DNA from: Anaerolineae bacterium
Lineage (GTDB): Bacteria > Chloroflexota > Anaerolineae > JAAYZQ01
DNA length: 32,863 nt
Assembly: GCA_016926595.1 (NCBI GenBank)
Contig: JAFGOG010000473.1
Span: forward strand, 1-32,863
Direction of reading: 5' to 3'
Program-made: the position numbers and the translations under genes
Shown: one piece after another, positions 14,312 through 21,157 of the stretch
Layout of the letters: the number at the start of each line of letters is the position of its first letter
Position numbering within the stretch: position 1 is the first letter of the stretch
Notes under the pieces: model-generated
What the model was told of the DNA's origin: nothing
Database searches by the model: none
Seen by the model: the letters and a program-made list of their open reading frames with translations, nothing else

Positions 14312-16200
14312 TGCGCACCCAGTCCAGCCATCCGCTGTCTGTGCCGCCGGCCTATCGCCTCCCTGGGGCCCTGGTCACGGTTTTGTTGGCCGCGGCCTTG
14401 CTGGCCCTCTTTGTTTGCAGCCTGATATCGTCCACGAACGCGGCCGGCGACGTGCTCACTGTGAACAGCACCGGCGACCGGCCAGACGCCAACCCGGGCG
14501 ACGGCCTGTGCCAAACATCGACGCCCGGCGAGTGCACGCTGCGGGCGGCGATCATGGAGGCCAACGCCGGCACCGGCATCACCCACACTATCGCCTTTAG
14601 CCTGAGCGGCGAGGGGCCCTTCACCATCGCCCCACGCTCGGCGCTGCCCGAGGTCACCCACCCGGCAATCGTCGACGGGCTGACCCAGCCGGGGGCCAGC
14701 TGCGACGACTGGCCCCCAACGCTGTTGATCGAGCTGGACGGCACGCACGTGCCCGCCAGCCTGTTCCCACCCCAGCCGCCGATCGGCCTGAGCCTGGCCG
14801 CGGGCAACAGCGTCGTGCGCGGCCTGGTGGTCAACCGCTTTACCAAGGCTATCCTGGGTGGCGACTATGGCACCGGCCTGGCGATCAACCGCAGCGGCAA
14901 CAACCTCATTGTCTGCAATTTTGTCGGCATCGAGCCGGACGGCGACACCCCTGCGCCCAACCAGTTTGGCATCTCGTTGGGCAACGCCAGTGGCAACATC
15001 ATCACCCGCAACCTCATCTCCGGGAACGTCGAAGAAGGGATCGTTATCTCGGTCGACCCGCAGGCCGGCGGCGAGTCCGACGGCAACCGGATCACGGCCA
15101 ACTGGATCGGAACCGACCGGAACGGCACGCGCGATCGCGGCAACGGCGGGGATGGGGTGCTGTTGGTCAACGCCCGCAATACGCTGGTCGAGGGGAATCT
15201 GATCTCGGGCAACGCGGACGATGGCATCGATGTGACCGACACCGACGCGACTCCGGTGCATAGCTGTACCACGCCGCCGTGTGCCACCGGCAACCGGCTG
15301 GTGGGCAACATGATCGGCGCCGCTGCCGGCGGGATCCTCTCGCCCGCCCTGGGCAACGGGGACAACGGCATCGAGTTCAAGGGCGCCCAGGATAACCTGG
15401 TGGCAGACAACCTGATCGTCGCCAGCGGCGGGCACGGCGTACTGATCAACGACCTGGACACGTGCACCAAGGGCACGACGCCGTGCGCAGTCGGCAATAC
15501 CATCCGGGCCAACTCTATCGCTGCCAACGCCGGCCTGGGCATCGACCTGGCAGGCGGCAGCCAGGACAGCTATGGAGTCACAGCCAACGACGCCGGCGAC
15601 GCCGACCGCGGCGCCAACGAGCTGCAAAACACTCCCCTGCTCGACGAGGTCTGGATCGTGGGCAGTGAGCTGGCGATCAGCGGCACGCTCAACAGCCAGG
15701 CGGGCAGTGAATTTGGCCTCGATTTCTATGTCAACGCGACATGCGATCCATCGGGCTATGGCGAGGGGCAGACGTGGCTAACCAGCCACACCGTGACCAC
15801 CGATGACGGCGGGCGTGGCACGTTCCTGGTCACGACGGCTATCCCGCTGGACCGTTTTATCACTGCCACGGCGACCGATGCCAATGGCAGCAGCTCTGAG
15901 TTTGGTGGTTGTGTCGAGGTCAGCGGCGATACGCCGCCGGCCCGAACCCTGACCATTGCCATCGCTGGCAGGGGCAGCGGCAGCGTCAAACCCGCTGAGG
16001 GGCAGCATCTCTATACGATGGGGACAAGCGTTATGCTGGATGCGACGGCCGCCAGCGGTTCGTGGTTCGCCGGCTGGAGCGGCGACCTGGTCACGACCAC
16101 CAACCCGGTCACGGTTGTCCTGATCCAGGATATGGCGATCACGGCCACGTTTGACCTGGTGTACGACGTTTACTTGCCGCTGGTGCTGCGACTGGACTAG
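14311..16200 (+). CDS. Secreted CSLREA / right-handed beta-helix protein with Chloroflexota-type C-terminal tail
   Basis: 629-residue exported protein. The start is a GTG sharing one base with the GH3 stop (TAGTG). Residues 19-45 are a hydrophobic signal segment ending STNA-AG. A CSLREA-type domain follows (VNSTGDRPDANPGDGLC...CTLRAAIMEANA, about 51-86). Then come many NxIxxN-type parallel beta-helix repeats (about 150-430, e.g. GNNLIVCNFVGIEPDG, GNIITRNLISGN) resembling periplasmic copper-binding NosD / pectate-lyase folds. A bacterial InlB-like repeat (TLTIAIAGRGSGSVKP...FAGWSGD, about 555-612) comes next. The protein ends VYLPLVLRLD, a tail seen on many Chloroflexota secreted proteins. Probably surface-bound or polysaccharide-binding; no catalytic residues could be assigned. 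Confidence 0.9.
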   Translation: MRTQSSHPLSVPPAYRLPGALVTVLLAAALLALFVCSLISSTNAAGDVLTVNSTGDRPDANPGDGLCQTSTPGECTLRAAIMEANAGTGITHTIAFSLSGEGPFTIAPRSALPEVTHPAIVDGLTQPGASCDDWPPTLLIELDGTHVPASLFPPQPPIGLSLAAGNSVVRGLVVNRFTKAILGGDYGTGLAINRSGNNLIVCNFVGIEPDGDTPAPNQFGISLGNASGNIITRNLISGNVEEGIVISVDPQAGGESDGNRITANWIGTDRNGTRDRGNGGDGVLLVNARNTLVEGNLISGNADDGIDVTDTDATPVHSCTTPPCATGNRLVGNMIGAAAGGILSPALGNGDNGIEFKGAQDNLVADNLIVASGGHGVLINDLDTCTKGTTPCAVGNTIRANSIAANAGLGIDLAGGSQDSYGVTANDAGDADRGANELQNTPLLDEVWIVGSELAISGTLNSQAGSEFGLDFYVNATCDPSGYGEGQTWLTSHTVTTDDGGRGTFLVTTAIPLDRFITATATDANGSSSEFGGCVEVSGDTPPARTLTIAIAGRGSGSVKPAEGQHLYTMGTSVMLDATAASGSWFAGWSGDLVTTTNPVTVVLIQDMAITATFDLVYDVYLPLVLRLD

Positions 16201-16456
16201 AGGGCCTTTCATTGTGACGCACTTGCTTACCGTACATATGCAAAGTATGGTATAATACGAGTAGGTTGGTGTTCATCAAAAAGTTCGGGATCGATTTGGG
16301 ACAGCCAGATCGTGGCCAGTGCAGTCTGTGCCGGTTGTGCAATATGATACACTGAGGACATGCAAGATGGCTTGGTTGTCGAGGGCACACTGCGTGTCGT
16401 CAATCCGTTCAAGGCAGAAAGGCACCTATGAACTGCCTTGGTTCGTGCCGCCCACT
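16201..16456. other. Convergent gap with an orphan promoter-like element
   Basis: The gap between the CSLREA gene (plus) and the exonuclease gene (minus). It contains a partial copy of the GACGCACTTG repeat at 16216-16225 and a strong extended -10 at 16248-16256. A 23-codon plus-strand frame (16360-16431) has a poorly spaced GAGGA and is not called as a gene. No clear terminator was found for either neighbour. Confidence 0.5.
16248..16256 (+). promoter_or_regulatory. Orphan extended -10 promoter element (TGG-TATAAT)
   Basis: TGGTATAAT is a perfect extended -10 on the plus strand with no convincing -35. No plus-strand gene lies downstream before 19966; a transcript from here would run antisense to the exonuclease gene. 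It may drive a small RNA or be a relic. Confidence 0.4.
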
Positions 16457-17014
16457 CTATCTCCTGCACAGCGCCTGCCATATCTTGCTGACGTACCTGG
16501 CCTGGTGAATCGCGTCATCCAGTGCGTGATGGTGGATGCCCGTTCGTTCCGTCTTTTCGGCGGCGTCATCGATCCCCTGGCTGGCTTGTATCTGCCGCCC
16601 CAGTTCCTCGATCGTGCGCACGTCACGGTCATTCTTGTAGGACCACGGACGTTCCAGGCCAACGGCCTGGTAGGCATTGGCTATGATCACATTGTCGAAC
16701 GTCGCCCCGTTGCCCCACACGCAGACCTCACCCAACGCCTGCAGGTAACGCGAGAACTGCCGCAGCGCCTTGTCCAGCGGCAGGCGGTCGCTTAACAAGG
16801 CCATACGCGCCTCCTCGGATCGCTCGAGCCACCACATGACCGTATTACCCTGGATGTGCAAGCCGCGGGCCACGCAGCTCTCCAGGTCGACGTTGCAGTA
16901 GAATGTCTTGCCCATCTCGCCCGTGTCCGGATCAAAGACCACGGCCCCAATGGCCACGATCGCGGCGTTGCTCATCGTGCTCATGGTCTCCAGGTCAAGC
17001 ATCACATGTTTCAT
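16457..17014 (-). CDS. DEDD-type 3'-5' exonuclease / exoribonuclease (Rv2179c-like)
   Basis: 185-residue RNase H-fold exonuclease. The four acidic metal ligands and general base are visible: DLET (Asp7, Glu9), WGNGATFDN (Asp107) and HHHALDDAIHQA (His at 161-163, Asp166/167), which is the DEDDh pattern. This arrangement, with an N-terminal KHVMLDLETM, matches the Rv2179c-like exoribonuclease family, common in phages and bacteria. It would trim single-stranded RNA or DNA ends in the cytoplasm. GAGAGGGGG four bases before the ATG is a strong ribosome-binding site. Stand-alone on the minus strand with the hydrolase gene 34 bases upstream. A phage-derived origin is possible but no other phage gene is nearby. 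Confidence 0.9.
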   Translation of the reverse strand: MKHVMLDLETMSTMSNAAIVAIGAVVFDPDTGEMGKTFYCNVDLESCVARGLHIQGNTVMWWLERSEEARMALLSDRLPLDKALRQFSRYLQALGEVCVWGNGATFDNVIIANAYQAVGLERPWSYKNDRDVRTIEELGRQIQASQGIDDAAEKTERTGIHHHALDDAIHQARYVSKIWQALCRR

Positions 17015-17048
17015 TGTTCCCCCTCTCGCTTCTCGAACAATCCGTCCT

Positions 17049-17789
17049 CTATTCTATCCTCTCAAGCAGGGCGCAAGTCGCCCCCACGATCTGAGCCTGC
17101 TGTGTCTCCCGGTCTATCGCCGCCTCGTTGTCACCAGATTGGCTGCCGTACCAGCCAAACTGAGCATGGTTGCCCCCCTCAATGGCCACCGACGTGGTCG
17201 TCTCTGGCAGCAGCGCCCGTGAGGCATCGATCTTGGCCGTCGTCGCCAGGCCGTCCAACGTGCCGTAAATGCTCACCACCGGCAGGTCGCGCGCCGAGAG
17301 ATCATCGCTGCCGGCCGGATAGGACGCCCACAACACCAGGCCGGCGATCTGGTCGGGGTGCGCGTGGGCATAACGTGCAGCCATCGCTCCCCCCAACGAG
17401 TGCCCGCCGATCGCCCACCGTCGAACCTGATCATAGTGCGCGATCACGGCTCCGGCCCTTTCGGCGCCGAACACAGCCAGGTGCAGCGGCATGGGCACGA
17501 TCACGACCAGGTAACCCTGCCGCGCCATGTCGCGCGCCAGCGGCGCGTAGGCGCGAGGGTCGACGCGCCCACCCGGATACAAAATCAGCCCGACCTGGGG
17601 CGTCGTCTCTGCCGGCACGAAACTGAGCCAACGCGCATCCTCAACCCGCACCTGGTGGTCGCTCTCCAGCACAGCCAGCGCCTGCGCCATCGGGGCCGGC
17701 ACCAACGAGGCCCAGGCCACAAAGCCGCTCGCGGTGAGCACGATCAACAGACCCGGAAAAACCCACCAGCGTCGCTTCAACATAGCCAT
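17049..17789 (-). CDS. Membrane-anchored alpha/beta hydrolase
   Basis: 246-residue serine hydrolase of the dienelactone-hydrolase-like / PF12695 type. The nucleophile elbow is GGHSLGG (Ser131), the acid probably Asp179 (YGTLDG) and the base His208 (EGGNHAQFG). An N-terminal hydrophobic helix (residues 8-30, after KRR) should anchor it in the membrane with the catalytic domain outside or act as a signal peptide. Its HAQFG segment and YPGGRVDPRAY opening resemble a widespread family of uncharacterised carboxylesterase-like proteins in Chloroflexota and Gram-positives. The natural substrate is unknown. A 29-codon frame ends three bases before its ATG and may be coupled to it. Confidence 0.9.
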   Translation of the reverse strand: MAMLKRRWWVFPGLLIVLTASGFVAWASLVPAPMAQALAVLESDHQVRVEDARWLSFVPAETTPQVGLILYPGGRVDPRAYAPLARDMARQGYLVVIVPMPLHLAVFGAERAGAVIAHYDQVRRWAIGGHSLGGAMAARYAHAHPDQIAGLVLWASYPAGSDDLSARDLPVVSIYGTLDGLATTAKIDASRALLPETTTSVAIEGGNHAQFGWYGSQSGDNEAAIDRETQQAQIVGATCALLERIE

Positions 17790-17792
17790 CTT

Positions 17793-17882
17793 TTATGCCA
17801 AGAGCCTTTCCAGGAACGGCCGCAGTCGTCCGGTATCGAACGCCAGGGCATTGTCCCAACAGTGTAACTCGGTCGTGGCCAT
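17793..17882 (-). CDS. Possible 29-residue ORF ahead of the hydrolase
   Basis: Begins MATTELHCWDNALAFD and ends PFLERLLA. AAAGGA lies eight bases before its ATG and its stop is three bases before the hydrolase start, so it could be a coupled leader or small protein. It could instead be the remaining start of a decayed gene: it lies directly beyond the methyltransferase pseudogene and no homologous family was recognised. Uncertain. Confidence 0.35.
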   Translation of the reverse strand: MATTELHCWDNALAFDTGRLRPFLERLLA

Positions 17883-17917
17883 GGTTCCAGTCCTTTCCAT
17901 TTTCTCTTTCTTCTTGA

Positions 17918-18473
17918 GCCGGTTTGTGCCATACGATAGAATAGCGCCACAACAGATGCCGCCTGATACGTGCCCCCGGCAGTTCATCGGCACAGATCCG
18001 GCGTACCTCGGGCAGCATGAGCGGAAAGTCATGTGCGGCATGGTCCGCGGCTGCCTGCCGCATCCGTGCTAGATCTGCTTTTCGCCCAGGCCGCCGGCAT
18101 CGTCCACCGGGGAGTCGCTTCCACAGCCAATCGGTACGGAGCACTCGCAGCGTCCAATGGGCGAGCACGGCTGCGACGTCGATCAGCGTATCCCATATGC
18201 CATGGGACGATTGGACCAGGTCCAACACGACGAGCACGCCGCCCGGTTTGAGTGCCGTGCTCATCCGCGACAGCATGTCCGCCAAGAGCAGATCTCGAGC
18301 ACATCTGCGCTGCGCTGCGGCACATGTCGCAGCAGGAAACGGTGATAGTGGCTGTTGTGATCCCAGCCTTCTTTTGACTGCTCGGCCAGCCGGTCGAAAT
18401 CGGCCTGGATGGTGGATGATGAGGGCAGTAGGACCGGCTTGTTCTGCTCGGGCTCCGGTTCTGTATCTTGCAT
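17918..18473 (-). pseudogene. SAM-dependent methyltransferase with deleted core and frameshift
   Basis: The first 60 codons (from ATG 18473) read as a class I methyltransferase start: FDRLAEQSKEGWDHNSHYHRFLLRHVP...ADVLEI, just reaching the place of motif I (GxGxG). At about 18291 the sequence jumps, in another frame, to LLADMLSRMSTALKPGGVLVVLDLVQ, which is the post-motif III region, and then runs on to the typical C-terminal LLWRYSIVWHKP near 17918. Motif I and the SAM-binding segment (about 70 residues) are missing, so no active enzyme can be made. The second part has no stop in its frame until well inside the next gene, again showing decay. AAGGGAG is still present before the ATG. Confidence 0.75.
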
Positions 18474-18505
18474 CGCCCATTCACTCCCTTGATGGTATCG
18501 CCTCT

Positions 18506-18850
18506 TTATATCGTGAGCAGCGTCTCCTTGTTCTTGAGCACGTTGGTCAGGGCAATGCCCAGGTACTGCACGTCCACCCCCAGCGCGGCCAGTTTGTCAC
18601 TGACCCCCAGTTGGTCGGCGCAGGCCTTGCAGGCGGTGAAGTAAACGCCGGCCTCTTGTGCTTCCTTGATCCGCTGCTGGATGTGGGTGTTCTCGCTCGC
18701 CAGTTGGGCCGTCGCCCCCCAAATCACCAGGGTCACCTTTTCCCACCAACCGTACTTGAGCGCATTGATGGTGTACATAAACACCATCTTGTCGGCCGTC
18801 ACCGGGTTGTCGTTCGTCCACAGCACGTAAAGGTGTGTCTTTTCGCTCAT
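18506..18850 (-). CDS. DsrE-family protein (copy 1)
   Basis: 114-residue protein of the DsrE/DsrF-like fold (small sulfur-relay proteins such as TusD or MTH1491). Seen: N-terminal strand THLYVLWTNDNP, a helix, VTLVIWGATAQLA, and a cysteine loop YFTACKACADQLG (Cys74 and Cys77) followed by LGVDVQYLG. The position of the cysteine before the last helices matches that of the active cysteine in many DsrE proteins. The exact role (persulfide transfer or otherwise) is unknown. It stands between the methyltransferase pseudogene and a GNAT gene. A second DsrE-like protein in the window (29115-29465) has the same ACKACA motif. Confidence 0.88.
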   Translation of the reverse strand: MSEKTHLYVLWTNDNPVTADKMVFMYTINALKYGWWEKVTLVIWGATAQLASENTHIQQRIKEAQEAGVYFTACKACADQLGVSDKLAALGVDVQYLGIALTNVLKNKETLLTI

Positions 18851-18891
18851 GGCTCAGTTCCCTTCCTATTCTAAACCTGGTTCCTTGCATG

Positions 18892-19509
18892 CTATAACAG
18901 CCTGTGTCCCATCACGTCAAAGGCTTCGATCGGCGCCCCTGCCGCTGCGCTCGCCGGATACTCATTCATCAACAGCGTCCAGATCATCGTGTCGCGTGGT
19001 TCACCACCGGCCGTGCGTGTGCGCTGCCGCAGGGTGCCCTCGTAGATATAGCCCAGTTTCCTGGGCACGGCTGCGCTGCGCACGTTGACCGGGTCGCAGT
19101 GGATCTCGACCCGCTCGACCTGGTTCACCTCAAAGGCAACCCTGGTCAGCGCCGCCGCCGTCTCGGTAGCCAGGCCGCGACGGATGTACGTGGCGTGGAT
19201 CCAGTAGCCGATCTCGAGCGCACCCTCACCCGCCCGGGTGTGCAGGCCGGTCCCGCCCACGACCTCGCTCTCATCGTGGTTCAGGATCCCATAGACATAA
19301 TCGTGATCGAGGTCAAAGTTGGCGCGAAACCGGCGCAGGAGGGCGATCTTGTTTTCAACCGGTTCCGGTTCCCTTTCTGTCCAGGGCATCCATGGGCGGA
19401 GGTGCTCCAGGCTGGCATCGATTGCCGCCTTGAGCAGCGGCGCATCCTGCGGCTGCCAGCAGCGGATGACCAATCGCTGCGTGTGAATCCGGTACGCGGG
19501 ACCTTCCAT
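18892..19509 (-). CDS. GNAT-family acetyltransferase (RimJ/RimL-like)
   Basis: 205-residue RimJ/RimL-type acetyltransferase (PF13302-like). It has the typical opening RLVIRCWQPQDAPLLKAAIDASLEHLRPWMPW, then GGTGLHTRAGEGALEIGYWIHATYIRRGLATETAAAL (acetyl-CoA loop RRGLA), and RVEIHCDPVNVRSAAVPRKLGYIYEGTLR, the family's conserved NxxSxxvpeKLGF segment. Members acetylate protein N-termini, amino acids or antibiotics; the substrate here is unknown. The start at 19509 follows AAAGGA by five bases; the frame is open to 19716 but that part lies in a leader region that carries a separate 19-codon ORF. Confidence 0.9.
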   Translation of the reverse strand: MEGPAYRIHTQRLVIRCWQPQDAPLLKAAIDASLEHLRPWMPWTEREPEPVENKIALLRRFRANFDLDHDYVYGILNHDESEVVGGTGLHTRAGEGALEIGYWIHATYIRRGLATETAAALTRVAFEVNQVERVEIHCDPVNVRSAAVPRKLGYIYEGTLRQRTRTAGGEPRDTMIWTLLMNEYPASAAAGAPIEAFDVMGHRLL

Positions 19510-19666
19510 AGCTGTCCTTTCTGTTCTCGTTCGCGCCCTGGCCCCGGTTGGACCAGAGAAGCTCGGATACCGGCTTGACGAGGATCTAACGATCCTCCTG
19601 GGGCGAATGAGCGTCGCTCCAGCGTGAATAGGATGCATCCCCGGACCGGGCGATGCGGGGACATGG

Positions 19667-19726
19667 TTACAGATAGGATCCGTATCGTTCGATCTTGTCC
19701 AGGAGCCGTTGGCCAAGCTTGGCCAT
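19667..19726 (-). CDS. Possible 19-residue leader peptide upstream of the GNAT gene
   Basis: MAKLGQRLLDKIERYGSYL, with AAGGGAG seven bases before the ATG and a good promoter (TATAAT at 19764-19769) about 40 bases upstream, so it would be the first translated frame of the transcript. The peptide would be an amphipathic helix. Downstream, before the GNAT gene, a stem GAGGATC/GATCCTC lies near 19568-19585. It may be a leader peptide, a small protein, or the start of a decayed gene. Confidence 0.4.
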   Translation of the reverse strand: MAKLGQRLLDKIERYGSYL

Positions 19727-19763
19727 CTTATGTCTCCCTTCCTATGGGTCTGCAGCTCTAGAA

Positions 19764-19792
19764 ATTATACTCCAAAAGCAGAGCAGTACCAA
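19764..19792 (-). promoter_or_regulatory. Candidate sigma70 promoter for the 19-codon ORF and GNAT gene
   Basis: On the minus strand TTGGTA, a 17-base spacer and a perfect TATAAT (19764-19769). Predicted start near 19757, about 30 bases before the small ORF. It lies back to back with the dipeptidase promoter. Confidence 0.6.
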
Positions 19793-19808
19793 AAGCGTGG
19801 ACTTCATG

Positions 19809-19836
19809 TTGCACAGAGTACAGAGTGTGGTACAAT
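19809..19836 (+). promoter_or_regulatory. Candidate promoter of the dipeptidase gene
   Basis: TTGCAC (19809-19814), a 16-base spacer and TACAAT (19831-19836), with TGG directly before the -10. The transcript would start near 19843, leaving a leader of about 120 bases without an obvious regulatory fold. Confidence 0.6.
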
Positions 19837-19965
19837 AGGGCGCTGTGGATAACCGGATGGGATCTCGCCAGCCGCCGGTATCCGCCGTCATATGCCTTCA
19901 TATGCGGTCATGCCACCATAATCGCCGACGTGGTTACGACGAACCAATTGCAAAGGGAGAAGACG

Positions 19966-21027
19966 ATGCTGCTGTTCGATGCACACCTGGATCTGGCCAT
20001 GAATGCGCTTGAGTGGGACCGCGATCTGGACCTGGACGTATACGCGATCCGCCGGGCTGAAGCAACGATGAACGACAAGGGACGCGGCATGGGCACGGTC
20101 AGCCTGCCCGAGATGCGCAAAGCAGAGGTCGGCGTTTCGATCGCCACGGTCATCGCACGCACCAGCCGGCCCGGCAATCCCCTGCCCGGATCGGCGTGCC
20201 AGGAGATCGCGTACGCCAAGGCACAGGGACAACTGGCTTATTACCGCGTCTTGGAAGCGCAGGGCAAAGTGCGCATCCTGGCCGACTGGCCGAGCCTGCG
20301 ACAGCACGTCCGGTCGTGGCAGAAACAGACGGCGCAGGAGCCACTGGGCCTGATCTTGAGCATGGAAGGCGCAGACCCGATCGTGTGGCCCGAGCAGGTG
20401 GCCTCGTGGTGGGAGAACGAGCTGCGGGTGGTGGGGCCGGCCCATTACGGCCGCAGCGCCTATGCCTATGGCACCAGCAGCGAAGGGGGTCTGACCGAGT
20501 TGGGCCGGGCCTTGCTGGCCGAGATGGATGAGGTGGGCATGATCCTGGATCTGACCCACCTGGCCGAGACTGCGTTTTGGCAGGCGCTCGAGCTGTTTGG
20601 CGGGCCGGTGCTGGCCAGCCACAACAACTGCCGGGCCCTGGTCCCCGGTGACCGCCAGTTCTCCGACGCGCAGATCGAGGCCATCGTCCAGCGCGGTGGC
20701 GTGATCGGCGTGGCGTTGGATGCCTGGATGCTCTATCCCGGTTGGGTAAAGGGAGAAACATCGAACCAGGTGGTGAGCCTGGAGGCGGTCGCCGACCAGA
20801 TCGACCACATCTGCCAGGTTGCCGGTAACGCACAGTATGTCGGCGTGGGCAGCGACCTGGATGGCGGCTATGGCACCGAGCAGTGCCCGCACGACCTGGA
20901 CACCATCGCCGACCTGCAGCGCATCCCCGACCTGCTGCGCGCGCGCGGCTACCAGGAGGAGGATATCGAAGCGATCATGCACGGCAACTGGCTGCGTTTC
21001 TTCCAGGAGGCGTGGTGCTCGCTCTGA
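19966..21027 (+). CDS. Membrane-dipeptidase family (peptidase M19) protein
   Basis: 353-residue zinc dipeptidase of the renal dipeptidase family. All metal and catalytic positions are visible: AHLDL (His7, Asp9), LSMEGADP (bridging Glu134), LTHL (His198), ASHNNCRAL (His219) and GVGSDLDG (Asp297). Enzymes of this family split dipeptides, including D-amino-acid-containing ones, in the cytoplasm. No signal peptide. The ATG at 19966 follows AAGGGAG and lies downstream of the predicted promoter, whereas the open frame starting at 19825 would begin upstream of the -10 element and can be excluded if that promoter is used. It is the only plus-strand gene in the right half of the window and is flanked by divergent and convergent minus-strand genes. 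Confidence 0.95.
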   Translation: MLLFDAHLDLAMNALEWDRDLDLDVYAIRRAEATMNDKGRGMGTVSLPEMRKAEVGVSIATVIARTSRPGNPLPGSACQEIAYAKAQGQLAYYRVLEAQGKVRILADWPSLRQHVRSWQKQTAQEPLGLILSMEGADPIVWPEQVASWWENELRVVGPAHYGRSAYAYGTSSEGGLTELGRALLAEMDEVGMILDLTHLAETAFWQALELFGGPVLASHNNCRALVPGDRQFSDAQIEAIVQRGGVIGVALDAWMLYPGWVKGETSNQVVSLEAVADQIDHICQVAGNAQYVGVGSDLDGGYGTEQCPHDLDTIADLQRIPDLLRARGYQEEDIEAIMHGNWLRFFQEAWCSL

Positions 21028-21110
21028 CAGTAAACGATCTGATTGCAGGTGAGATCGACCATACAAGCCGGACCGGACAACCCAGGATGAGCTGGACCAA
21101 CCACATCTGA

Positions 21111-21148
21111 AAAGTCCTGTGCACCCTGCTTATCCTGTCAATCCTGTT
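21111..21148. repeat. ATCCTG-type short tandem repeat (second array)
   Basis: Units TCCTG, CCCTG, ATCCTG, ATCCTG at about ten-base spacing in the convergent gap between the dipeptidase and GH10 genes, similar to 7056-7099. Confidence 0.55.
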
Positions 21149-21157
21149 GGTCTTGTA

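Noticed and set aside
16360..16431. 23-codon plus-strand frame (MQDGLVVEGTLRVV...)
   Set aside because: GAGGA is only one base from the ATG, too close for good initiation, and there is no recognised homologue; mentioned only with the orphan promoter.
16319..16795. 158-codon plus-strand frame downstream of the orphan promoter
   Set aside because: Most of it lies opposite the exonuclease gene, which has intact catalytic motifs; the plus frame has no protein-like features.
16457..17014. Prophage remnant around the exonuclease
   Set aside because: The exonuclease family occurs in phages, but no integrase, structural or lysis genes are nearby.
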